Shown here piece after piece: positions 1 to 5,947 of a stretch of 18,415 bases of DNA. Position 1 is the first letter of the stretch; the number at the start of each line of letters is the position of its first letter. A model generated the notes under the pieces. It was not told the origin of the DNA. It searched no databases and worked only from the letters and a program-made list of their open reading frames with translations. Origin of the DNA: JBBTSB01 sp964355775 (GTDB lineage: Bacteria > Patescibacteriota > Minisyncoccia > 2-02-FULL-40-12 > IGHO2-01-FULL-4-A). The DNA lies in contig CAYHEP010000017.1 in NCBI GenBank assembly GCA_964355775.1, positions 1 through 18,415 of the forward strand, given 5' to 3'. The position numbers were made by a program, and so were the translations under genes.

Positions 1-48
1 AAGAATTGGCGATTCTGCATTTTGAGGGAAGAAAATTTTTTAATCCTT

Positions 49-717
49 ATGAAAAAACAAGAAATCAAAACAGTCCACCAATTTGGCAGATACGAATTGA
101 TCGGACCTGTAAAATTACCACTCAAACTTTCTAACAACAATGGAAAGATAAGCGAGTTCACTCTCTGGTATTTTGCTTTTCCGGGCGGACAATACACCGC
201 TTTAATTAAAGGCAACCCGGCAAAAATTAAGAAGCCGCTAGTGCGCGTAGAATCTGTCTGTATTTGGGCACACCTCTTTGGTTCACAATATTGCGATTGC
301 GGTTGGCAGTTGGAAGAAGCAAAACGGCGTATTGATGAAGAAAAAAATGGGTTAATCATATTTGCGTTTGAACAGCATGGTAAAGCTGTTGGATTAAGAA
401 ACCACTTTCTTGTTTACGCCGAAGGTCAGCGTAGAAAGCACGAGCTAGTTGTGGACGCTTATACTTCGCTCGGGTTTGATGAAGATTATCGAAAACATTA
501 TGGAGATGTGGCAGATATTCTTCGCCATTTCGGACTAAAAAATATTCGGTTAATGTCGAACAATCCGAATCGTATTGCACTTTTGAAAAAAGTAGGAATT
601 TCTGTTGAACGAGTACCACACGAAGTTTCATTAAACGAATACAATAAATCAGAAATGTTTTCGAAAAAAGTGAAGCTCGGACATTTATTAACTTTGAAGA
701 AAAAGGATGGTAAATAG
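49..717 (+). CDS. ribA: GTP cyclohydrolase II-like protein (RibA family, divergent)
   Basis: GTP cyclohydrolase II opens the GTP imidazole ring and releases formate and pyrophosphate, the first step of riboflavin synthesis. The family fold is clear over the whole 222 aa. The zinc site is a C-x10-C-x-C set at C71, C82 and C84, followed by G-W-Q-L. The segment SNNPNR (170-175) matches the family's TNNP loop, VERVP (186-190) follows it, and GHLL (211-214) closes the protein. A D-x-R pair (D146, R148) sits where the catalytic Asp/Arg of E. coli RibA lie. The usual QEGR loop reads QHGK (109-112), with an acidic residue instead of the preceding Arg, so the exact reaction is uncertain. I chose the ATG at 49. 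A TTG at 22 would add nine residues, but a GAGGGAAG stretch lies just after it and no ribosome site before it. No other riboflavin gene is in view. Confidence 0.85.
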   Translation: MKKQEIKTVHQFGRYELIGPVKLPLKLSNNNGKISEFTLWYFAFPGGQYTALIKGNPAKIKKPLVRVESVCIWAHLFGSQYCDCGWQLEEAKRRIDEEKNGLIIFAFEQHGKAVGLRNHFLVYAEGQRRKHELVVDAYTSLGFDEDYRKHYGDVADILRHFGLKNIRLMSNNPNRIALLKKVGISVERVPHEVSLNEYNKSEMFSKKVKLGHLLTLKKKDGK

Positions 718-895
718 TTTTCATAAAATATATTTGTATTCGCTTTACGAATGCTTGGATTTAATGCCGCCAAAGAAAAACTTGAAATTGTCAGCGGTGC
801 GGCTCCGCCGCCTTTCCGGATTTTCGCGGGGGGATTTACTCGCCGCCTGCGGCGGCGAAATGCGTTCGGACTAATTCAAGAATACTGCACTTTTT
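718..895. other. Intergenic spacer with GC-rich palindrome
   Basis: This spacer separates the cyclohydrolase-like gene from tRNA-Arg. Its first 60 bases are AT-rich. From about 790 to 870 it turns sharply GC-rich and holds a perfect 8-bp inverted repeat, TCGCCGCC/GGCGGCGA with a TGC loop, at 840-858. A smaller GCGG-CT-CCGC repeat lies at 799-808. No T-run follows on either strand, so it does not look like an intrinsic terminator. An open frame across it (751-999) runs straight through the tRNA and resembles no protein, so I do not call a gene. Confidence 0.5.
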
Positions 896-967
896 GTCCC
901 CGTAGCTCAGCGGAAGAGCGCTTCCCTCCGAAGGAAGAGGCCAGAGGTTCAAATCCTCTCGGGGATA
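896..967 (+). tRNA. tRNA-Arg (anticodon CCG), first copy
   Basis: A complete cloverleaf can be drawn. The acceptor is 896-902 with 960-966, with one G-T pair at the tip. The D stem is GCTC/GAGC. The anticodon stem is CTTCC/GGAAG around loop CTCCGAA, giving CCG at 928-930. The T arm is AGAGG-TTCAAAT-CCTCT. The discriminator A is 967 and CCA is not encoded. The D loop has A at position 20, an arginine identity base. Base 37 is A, whereas CGG-reading tRNAs usually carry G37. It would decode CGG. Confidence 0.93.
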
Positions 968-988
968 CTATAAATACAAAACTGAGTA

Positions 989-997
989 TGCTACAAT
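989..997 (+). promoter_or_regulatory. Extended -10 promoter, leaderless spacing
   Basis: TG-C-TACAAT at 989-997 is a good extended -10 element. Its last base is followed by exactly six bases (GAATTT) and then the ATG at 1004. A start 7 nt downstream of the -10 box would be the A of that ATG. No convincing -35 box is seen, as is common for extended -10 promoters. Confidence 0.6.
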
Positions 998-1003
998 GAA
1001 TTT

Positions 1004-1429
1004 ATGATAGGAATGGGAGGTGGTCACTGGGACGATCTAAAATATCTGCTAATTTTCGGAGGATTTGTTGTCATCCTTATTTTTGCGTTCCTCGTAATAG
1101 CATTGATGCGTGCGATAAAACCTTCCAACAATCAAACCATCACTGACAATATTCAAGCCGTTACGCCAAAACCTGAATTTTCCAAAATGCTTTATTTTCT
1201 TGCGATTTTTCAAGTCTTATTGATCGCTTATGGTTATGTTCCCTTTTTACGCGTTTTTCTTTATTCACTCGAATCTATATGGCTTTTTAGTCCACTGGTG
1301 GTGGGTATTAGCACAGTTCTATCTTTTATTTCTATGCGACGAGGTGCCAATCTTGTCGCTCCAAGGTATGCCCTCATATCAGCGTTTATACTCTTGATTA
1401 GTTGGGCTATGAATACTGGGTTTTTCTGA
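1004..1429 (+). CDS. Small integral membrane protein, unknown function
   Basis: A 141-aa protein that I do not recognise. Four hydrophobic segments are visible, at about residues 12-34, 60-82, 90-110 and 122-141. A polar stretch with PSNNQ and TPKPEF joins the first two. A glycine/histidine-rich start (MIGMGGGHWDD) precedes the first segment. There is no catalytic motif and no signal peptidase site. The gene sits alone between two tRNA regions. The ATG at 1004 is chosen because an extended -10 box ends six bases upstream; an in-frame ATG at 1013 is the alternative. No ribosome-binding site is seen, so a leaderless mRNA is likely. Confidence 0.7.
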   Translation: MIGMGGGHWDDLKYLLIFGGFVVILIFAFLVIALMRAIKPSNNQTITDNIQAVTPKPEFSKMLYFLAIFQVLLIAYGYVPFLRVFLYSLESIWLFSPLVVGISTVLSFISMRRGANLVAPRYALISAFILLISWAMNTGFF

Positions 1430-1432
1430 TCA

Positions 1433-1461
1433 TTGACGCTTGATCTTTAATACTCTACATT
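1433..1461 (+). promoter_or_regulatory. Sigma-70-type promoter for the tRNA block
   Basis: TTGACG at 1433-1438 and TACATT at 1456-1461 are separated by 17 bases, close to the consensus. Transcription would start near 1468 and leave a leader of about 33 nt before the tRNA-Ser copy at 1501, which RNase P would remove. Confidence 0.55.
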
Positions 1462-1500
1462 ATTTGGAAGATGTTGATTTTGGTTTAATTTTGGTATACT

Positions 1501-1586
1501 GGAGAGGTCGGATAGTGGTTCATTCCAACGGTTTCGAAAACCGTCCGGGCGCAAGCCCGTCGTGGGTTCGAATCCCACCCCGAGCA
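1501..1586 (+). pseudogene. tRNA-Ser (CGA) copy with broken acceptor stem
   Basis: From 1501 to 1580 this copy is nearly identical to the intact tRNA-Ser at 2247: same D arm, same anticodon arm (loop TTCGAAA, anticodon CGA) and same T arm. Its variable arm is GGGC-GCAA-GCCC against GGTC-GCAA-GGCC in the other copy, so pairing is kept. The 3' acceptor strand is CCCGAGC rather than CCTCTCC. Against the 5' strand GGAGAGG only three of seven pairs remain. The sequence runs on after four bases into a tRNA-Arg. I read it as a tRNA whose 3' end was replaced by recombination, so it is probably not charged. An assembly error is possible. Confidence 0.75.
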
Positions 1587-1590
1587 CCTC

Positions 1591-1662
1591 GCTCTCGTCG
1601 TTCAACGGATAGGACGCAAGATTCCGGATCTTGTAATAGAGGTTCGATTCCTCTCGGGAGCA
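1591..1662 (+). tRNA. tRNA-Arg (anticodon CCG), second copy
   Basis: Full cloverleaf: acceptor GCTCTCG (1591-1597) with CGGGAGC (1655-1661), including one T-G pair. The D stem is GTTC/GGAC, and its loop carries A20. The anticodon stem is CAAGA/TCTTG around TTCCGGA, giving CCG at 1624-1626 with G37. The T arm is AGAGG-TTCGATT-CCTCT. The discriminator A is 1662 and no CCA is encoded. The body differs widely from the tRNA-Arg at 896, so the two are not recent duplicates. It lies four bases after the broken tRNA-Ser and five before the stop of the opposite-strand secreted-protein gene. Confidence 0.93.
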
Positions 1663-1667
1663 CAAAA

Positions 1668-2186
1668 CTATGGAGTCGTCGTAACTTGCGCCGGCAGCCA
1701 GTCGAGGTAACAGCCGAGGCCATAGCTGCAAGAGGCACGGACTGCAAAATTTGCGTTCGTGAAAGAGCTTGAAGTCCATTTCGGAAAATCCACTGTAACA
1801 TCTACCCATGTCATATTGTCAGCACTACACCCGAGTGTGACGGTGTGGGTAGGGCCATAGCTCAACCCACCATTTTTACTTATGCTGAAATTGAAAGCAT
1901 TTGATGCACAGATAGGTCCTATCTTAGGATGATGTCCCTCAACACCGATTTGTACGGATGCCGATGCGAAGCCGGACGGAATACTAAGACCATAATTTCC
2001 CCAAATACCTTGATCTCCGCTTACCCCAATCGCGTAGTTATTGTTGGAAGAGTTTGCATTTCCACACATGCTCCAGGAACCATTACATGCCGATGGTGAT
2101 CCGATATATGTTGCCGCATGAGCTATATATGCAATTCCTACAGTACCAATGACCAATATAAGCGACAGAATTAGTTTGTTTTTCAT
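1668..2186 (-). CDS. Small secreted protein, unknown function
   Basis: A 172-aa protein with a clear Sec signal peptide: basic MKNK, a hydrophobic core at residues 5-18 and an AHA-A cleavage site after about residue 24. The mature part is rich in Gly, Ser and Asn. Its cysteines fall at about 34, 42, 93, 119, 153 and 158, which fits disulphide-bonded extracellular proteins. I recognise no domain. It lies between the two tRNA-Ser copies, on the opposite strand. Its stop codon falls inside the CAAAACTATG repeat. The ATG at 2186 is preceded by an extended -10 box six bases upstream, so the start is well supported and a leaderless mRNA is likely. Confidence 0.65.
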   Translation of the reverse strand: MKNKLILSLILVIGTVGIAYIAHAATYIGSPSACNGSWSMCGNANSSNNNYAIGVSGDQGIWGNYGLSIPSGFASASVQIGVEGHHPKIGPICASNAFNFSISKNGGLSYGPTHTVTLGCSADNMTWVDVTVDFPKWTSSSFTNANFAVRASCSYGLGCYLDWLPAQVTTTP

Positions 2187-2192
2187 GGCACC

Positions 2193-2201
2193 ATCATAGC
2201 A
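2193..2201 (-). promoter_or_regulatory. Extended -10 promoter of the secreted-protein gene
   Basis: Read on the minus strand, TG-C-TATGAT is followed by six bases (GGTGCC) and then the ATG at 2186. The predicted start of transcription is the start codon itself. It is divergent to the promoter region of the intact tRNA-Ser. Confidence 0.6.
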
Positions 2202-2246
2202 TGTTTTCTTGTAAAATTGTCAACAGTGCTGTAGATTTGGTATACT

Positions 2247-2332
2247 GGAGAGGTCGGATAGTGGTTCATTCCAACGGTTTCGAAAACCGTCCGGTCGCAA
2301 GGCCGTCGTGGGTTCGAATCCCACCCTCTCCG
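2247..2332 (+). tRNA. tRNA-Ser (anticodon CGA)
   Basis: An 86-nt class II tRNA. Acceptor GGAGAGG (2247-2253) pairs fully with CCTCTCC (2325-2331). The anticodon stem ACGGT/ACCGT holds TTCGAAA, giving CGA. The long variable arm is GGTC-GCAA-GGCC. The T arm is GTGGG-TTCGAAT-CCCAC. The discriminator G is 2332 and CCA is not encoded. It decodes UCG. TATACT directly abuts the 5' end; a box of TTGTAA (2209-2214) with TAGATT (2232-2237) is a better-placed promoter, leaving about 3 nt of leader. Confidence 0.96.
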
Positions 2333-2339
2333 CAAAACT

Positions 2340-3344
2340 ATGCAAGAATCACATCTCCCAACATATTTTTTTCTTATAGTACTTTCCGCTGTCGTAGTGG
2401 TCAGTGTTTTGATATTTTTGCCGTACCTCAATGCGCTTGTGCTGGCGGGTGTGTTTGCGATTTTGTTTCGTCCGCTGTTTCGTCGTTTTTTGTCAATGAT
2501 ACCCAGTCTACCCGGTCTTGCATCGCTGTTGACCATTATGGTGGTGATTCTTTTGATCGTTATCCCGCTGTTCTTTTTTGGACGTCAGGTGTTTCAGGAA
2601 GCACAAAACGTTTTTTTTGCCATACGTGATGGTGCAGATAGCGGGATTTTGGATTTTTTCACCTCAAAACTAAACGGTTTCATTGATGCCAAAGAACATT
2701 TTCAATCTATCTTGAGCTGGGTTGTTGGGCATGTTGGATCGGTTTTCGCGAGCGTAACTCAAGTCGTGATCACCTTTTTTGTGGCATTGGTAGCCCTCTT
2801 CTATTTTCTCAAAGATGGTACGAGGATCAAAAACGCGCTCATTGAACTTAGTCCGCTTCCCAATCAATACGACCATGAAATATTTGACCGTCTGCATCTT
2901 GCGGTCAATTCGGTTATTCGCGGATCGCTCGTGATTGCGGTGATTCAGGGCGTGCTGGCGGGTATCGGTTTTTCCATATTTCATATTCCCAATCCGGCGC
3001 TGTGGGGCGGTCTTGCGATGTTTGCGGCGCTCATTCCGGGCATTGGCACGTCGCTGGTGCTGATTCCAGCCGTCATCTTTGCTTTTCTTTCCGGTACGTT
3101 GGGCAACGCCATCGGATTGCTCGTTTGGGGCATGCTCGCCGTGGGGCTGATCGACAATTTTCTGGGACCAAAGCTTGTCGGCAAGCGTATCAAAATCCAC
3201 GAGCTCTTGATCTTGTTGTCAGTCCTTGGCGGTATCGGTATGTTTGGTCCGATGGGCTTTATCATCGGCCCGCTGGTATTGAGCCTACTCTTTACCTTGC
3301 TGGATATTTACAAAAATGTTATCTTGAACAATCAACTGGAGTAA
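2340..3344 (+). CDS. AI-2E family transporter (PerM/YdiK-like permease)
   Basis: A 334-aa polytopic inner-membrane protein of the AI-2E/UPF0118 family, a group of mostly uncharacterised exporters. It starts with two hydrophobic helices (about residues 8-45), then a third (60-80), and has an amphipathic stretch at about 85-125. A helix with FFVALVALFYFLKDG (about 145-160) matches the family, as does the C-terminal block GGLAMFAALIPGIGTSLVLIPA followed by DNFLGPKLVGKR and GGIGMFGPMGFIIGP. The length fits the family (330-370 aa). The ATG lies 7 nt after the last base of tRNA-Ser, with no ribosome site between. The message is probably cut from the tRNA precursor, or starts within the tRNA. Confidence 0.9.
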   Translation: MQESHLPTYFFLIVLSAVVVVSVLIFLPYLNALVLAGVFAILFRPLFRRFLSMIPSLPGLASLLTIMVVILLIVIPLFFFGRQVFQEAQNVFFAIRDGADSGILDFFTSKLNGFIDAKEHFQSILSWVVGHVGSVFASVTQVVITFFVALVALFYFLKDGTRIKNALIELSPLPNQYDHEIFDRLHLAVNSVIRGSLVIAVIQGVLAGIGFSIFHIPNPALWGGLAMFAALIPGIGTSLVLIPAVIFAFLSGTLGNAIGLLVWGMLAVGLIDNFLGPKLVGKRIKIHELLILLSVLGGIGMFGPMGFIIGPLVLSLLFTLLDIYKNVILNNQLE

Positions 3345-3382
3345 TCGCTCGTATTGTGGTTTATCAATCCGAGTATACAACT

Positions 3383-3796
3383 ATGCATGCAGTAGAAATA
3401 AAAGCCGAGGAAGTGACAAGCAACGACAAAATCGCGATGGGACCCTTGGACATCCACGAGGACAAATTTGTCCTGACGACCGAAGGTGGGAAGGAGAAAG
3501 AATTCAAGTTTCCAAAAGCTCGCAAAGTCGCCGAATGGATTGCGAAAAATCAATCCAAATTCGGAGAGCTTTCTCCGGAGAGCGCTATGCTTGAGTTTGT
3601 ACTACGGCATTTCGAAGCCATGGGTGAAGCGGGAAAAACAGAAGCAGAGGCGCTTTCCAGACAACTTGAACAGGATTATGGTTCCGATTACCGCATAGGA
3701 GTGACAGAGAAATGGGACAACGCGCACGAGCTCGATCTTGGAAAACTCTATTTGGAAACAGGATTGGAAAAACCGGAAGCGGAAGAAGAGGAATAG
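3383..3796 (+). CDS. Hypothetical acidic cytoplasmic protein
   Basis: A 137-aa protein with no domain that I recognise. It is soluble and charged, with no signal peptide or membrane segment. The N-terminal third (EIKAEEVTSNDKIAMGPLDIHEDKFVL) looks like short beta strands. The middle, from about residue 45 to 105, is helical with many Glu, Lys and Gln. The tail is strongly acidic, ending EAEEEE. The start at 3383 sits after TATACA and ACT with no ribosome site; the open frame continues upstream inside the permease gene, where it is only a shadow. It is followed 22 bases later by a coiled-coil gene and then thrS. Confidence 0.6.
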   Translation: MHAVEIKAEEVTSNDKIAMGPLDIHEDKFVLTTEGGKEKEFKFPKARKVAEWIAKNQSKFGELSPESAMLEFVLRHFEAMGEAGKTEAEALSRQLEQDYGSDYRIGVTEKWDNAHELDLGKLYLETGLEKPEAEEEE

Positions 3797-3818
3797 CGTT
3801 TGATAAAATAGACTCCAT

Positions 3819-4199
3819 ATGATATCTCTTACGAAAAAAGATCTTGAAATAGTACTCGATAAAAAGCTTGATGCGCTTCAGCAAGATATCGAGAAGAAAA
3901 TTGACGCTTCGATCAAATCCGCCGTCAGCGATTTTACTGAAGTCGTTCATGACATGATGTCGCTTGCGGCGACAAAGACCGATGTGCAAGAAAGTATTGA
4001 TGAACTTGGAGAGCGCATGGACGAACGATTTAAAATAGTAGAAAACCGTCTCGACGATACCGCCACCAAAGGAGATTTTCGCAAGCTTGACCAGAAAATT
4101 GATGATCTTGCTGTAAAATTCGATATCATCAAAAAAGTCACTATCGACGATCACGAAAAGCGCATCACCAAGCTCGAGCACCAAATCTTGCACGCATGA
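3819..4199 (+). CDS. Hypothetical coiled-coil protein
   Basis: A 126-aa, highly charged protein that is almost wholly predicted helix. Heptad-like spacing of Leu, Ile and Val is visible in KKLDALQQDIEKKIDASI and again in ELGERMDERFKIVENRLDD and KLDQKIDDLAVKFDIIKK. It resembles many unnamed small coiled-coil proteins of Patescibacteria. There is no signal peptide or catalytic motif. Its TGA stop overlaps the thrS ATG by 4 nt, so the two are translationally coupled. TG-A-TAAAAT at 3801-3809 lies nine bases before the ATG, leaving a leader of about 3 nt. Confidence 0.6.
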   Translation: MISLTKKDLEIVLDKKLDALQQDIEKKIDASIKSAVSDFTEVVHDMMSLAATKTDVQESIDELGERMDERFKIVENRLDDTATKGDFRKLDQKIDDLAVKFDIIKKVTIDDHEKRITKLEHQILHA

Positions 4200-5947
4200 G
4201 CACGAGCGAACAACTACAACAGAAACGCCATACGCTTGCCCACTTGCTGGTTTCAGCAGTGAAGCAATTGTGGCCCGGATCTCAAAACGCCATCGGACCG
4301 GCGATCGAAAATGGTTTTTACCAGGATTTTGAAATTGCCGGTACTATCACCGATGAGGATTTGCCAAAAATCCAGCAACGGATGATCGAGATTTTGCCGA
4401 CCTGGGATGTGTTTGAGGGCAGAAACGTAACCCCCGAACAAGCGCGCGAGCTCTACAGCTGGAACAAATACAAGCTGGAAATGATTGAAGACTTGGCCTC
4501 ACACGGAGAGCAGATTACCTTTTACAAGTCAGGCGACCTCGACGATCTGTGCCGCGGTGGACACTCCGAACATCCCGCACACGATATCAACCCCAAGGCG
4601 TTCAAGCTGACTCATGTTGCCGGAGCCTATTGGCGCGGGGATGAAAAAAACAAGATGCTCACGCGCATCTACGGGCTTGCCTTTGATACCAAGGATGAGC
4701 TCCAAAAACATCTCGCGATGCTCGAGGAAGCAAAGAAACGCGACCATCGCAAGCTGGGCCAGTATTATGATTTATTTACCCATTCAGATTTGGTGGGAAA
4801 GGGGTTGCCTTTGTTTACTCCAAAAGGCACGATATTGCGCGAAACGCTGAATGAATTTTCGCAAAAACTTCGTGCAGAAAAAGGCTGGCAAAAAGTTTGG
4901 TCTCCGCATATCACAAAAAATGATCTCTATAAAACTTCCGGGCATTGGGATAAATTCGGAGGCGAACTGTTTTTGGTAAAAAGCCAAGAGACCAGCGATG
5001 AACTGGTCATGAAACCGATGAACTGTCCGCACCACCAACAAATCTATGCATCACGCCCGCGCAGTTATCGCGACCTACCGATAAAATACATGGAAACCAC
5101 CACAGTGTACCGTGATGAAAAAGCCGGTGAGCTCTTAGGGCTTTCACGAGTGCGCTGTATCACGCAAGACGACGGACATGCATTTTGCATGCCGAGTCAA
5201 ATAGAACAAATCTACGGCGAGCTTATCGAGGTCACCAAAACATTCTATGACGTGATAGGCATGAAATTGCGGGCACGACTTTCATTTCGCGACCCCGTGA
5301 CTCCGGAAAAATATCTCGGTGAGGTTGATCTTTGGGATAAAGCGCAATCCATCTTGCTTGACGTAGCCAAAAAGCAAAATCTTGATTACTTTATCGCGGA
5401 AGGTGAGGCGGCGTTTTATGGACCAAAAATAGATTTCATGGGTATCGATGCCATAGGTCGTGAATGGCAACTTGCCACGCCACAACTCGACTTTGTTCAG
5501 CCAAAGCGTTTTGGTTTGACGTACATTAATGACAAAGGTACCGAACAAACTCCGGTTATGATTCATTTTGCGTTGATGGGATCCATTGAGCGTTTTCTTT
5601 CGGTGTATATCGAGCACACCGCCGGACATTTTCCTCTCTGGCTGGCGCCTGTGCAGGTAGTGGTGGCAAGTATCAGCGATAAGCAACTCGAGTATGCTAC
5701 GGAAATTGTGGCGGGATTGCGGGAAGCCGACATCCGTGTAGAGCTCAACGGCGACAATGAAAAAATCGGCAAAAAAATCCGCGATTCTGAAATGATGAAA
5801 GTCCCCTACTTGGTGATACTTGGTGATAAAGAAATTGAAGCTAAGAAAATCGCTGTCCGCAAACGTGGCGGTGAGGATCTGGGACAACTTGAACTTGAAT
5901 CATGGATCAAAACTCTCAAACAGGAAATCGAATCAAAATCCTTGTAA
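4196..5947 (+). CDS. thrS: Threonyl-tRNA synthetase, lacking the TGS domain
   Basis: It charges tRNA-Thr in the cytoplasm. The 583 aa begin directly with the N2 editing domain: H12-x3-H16 and C119-x3-H123 match the HxxxH and CxxxH editing site. The N-terminal TGS domain of about 60 aa found in the 642-aa E. coli enzyme is absent. The class II catalytic core follows. Motif 2 is YRDEKAGELLGLSRVRCITQDD (about 305-326). Zinc ligands are C277, H328 and H457, and motif 3 holds the GSIERF arginine. The C-terminal anticodon-binding domain starts near residue 485. The start overlaps the upstream coiled-coil gene by 4 nt, and the end overlaps miaA by 46 nt, so an operon is likely. Confidence 0.97.
   Translation: MSTSEQLQQKRHTLAHLLVSAVKQLWPGSQNAIGPAIENGFYQDFEIAGTITDEDLPKIQQRMIEILPTWDVFEGRNVTPEQARELYSWNKYKLEMIEDLASHGEQITFYKSGDLDDLCRGGHSEHPAHDINPKAFKLTHVAGAYWRGDEKNKMLTRIYGLAFDTKDELQKHLAMLEEAKKRDHRKLGQYYDLFTHSDLVGKGLPLFTPKGTILRETLNEFSQKLRAEKGWQKVWSPHITKNDLYKTSGHWDKFGGELFLVKSQETSDELVMKPMNCPHHQQIYASRPRSYRDLPIKYMETTTVYRDEKAGELLGLSRVRCITQDDGHAFCMPSQIEQIYGELIEVTKTFYDVIGMKLRARLSFRDPVTPEKYLGEVDLWDKAQSILLDVAKKQNLDYFIAEGEAAFYGPKIDFMGIDAIGREWQLATPQLDFVQPKRFGLTYINDKGTEQTPVMIHFALMGSIERFLSVYIEHTAGHFPLWLAPVQVVVASISDKQLEYATEIVAGLREADIRVELNGDNEKIGKKIRDSEMMKVPYLVILGDKEIEAKKIAVRKRGGEDLGQLELESWIKTLKQEIESKSL

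Larger units (their letters stand above)
1490..2342 (+). repeat. Direct repeat built on tRNA-Ser, with shared flanks
   Basis: Copy A spans 1490-1580 and copy B 2236-2326. Both begin with TTTGGTATACT directly before the tRNA and agree except for two bases in the variable arm. A second shared piece, CAAAACTATG, follows tRNA-Arg at 1663-1672 and follows the intact tRNA-Ser at 2333-2342. In copy B its ATG is the start codon of the permease gene. The arrangement suggests that a unit of tRNA-Ser plus its neighbours was duplicated, with tRNA-Arg and a secreted-protein gene now between the outer boundaries. Confidence 0.75.

Noticed and set aside
751..999. Plus-strand frame of 82 codons after the cyclohydrolase gene
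   Set aside because: Runs through a GC-rich palindrome and tRNA-Arg(CCG); composition shows no coding pattern.
1447..1809. Minus-strand open frame across the broken tRNA-Ser and tRNA-Arg
   Set aside because: It is the antisense reading of tRNA genes; its GFEPTTGLRPDGFRNR-like peptide is a well-known false protein from reversed tRNA-Ser.
2183..2536. Minus-strand open frame with GWDSNPRRPCDRTVF
   Set aside because: Antisense of the intact tRNA-Ser and the permease start; no protein homology.
3002..3382. Frame extension upstream of the 137-aa protein
   Set aside because: Lies inside the permease gene in another frame; only the ATG at 3383 onward is credible.
5282..5887. Minus-strand 201-codon open frame opposite thrS
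   Set aside because: Antisense to conserved catalytic motifs of thrS.
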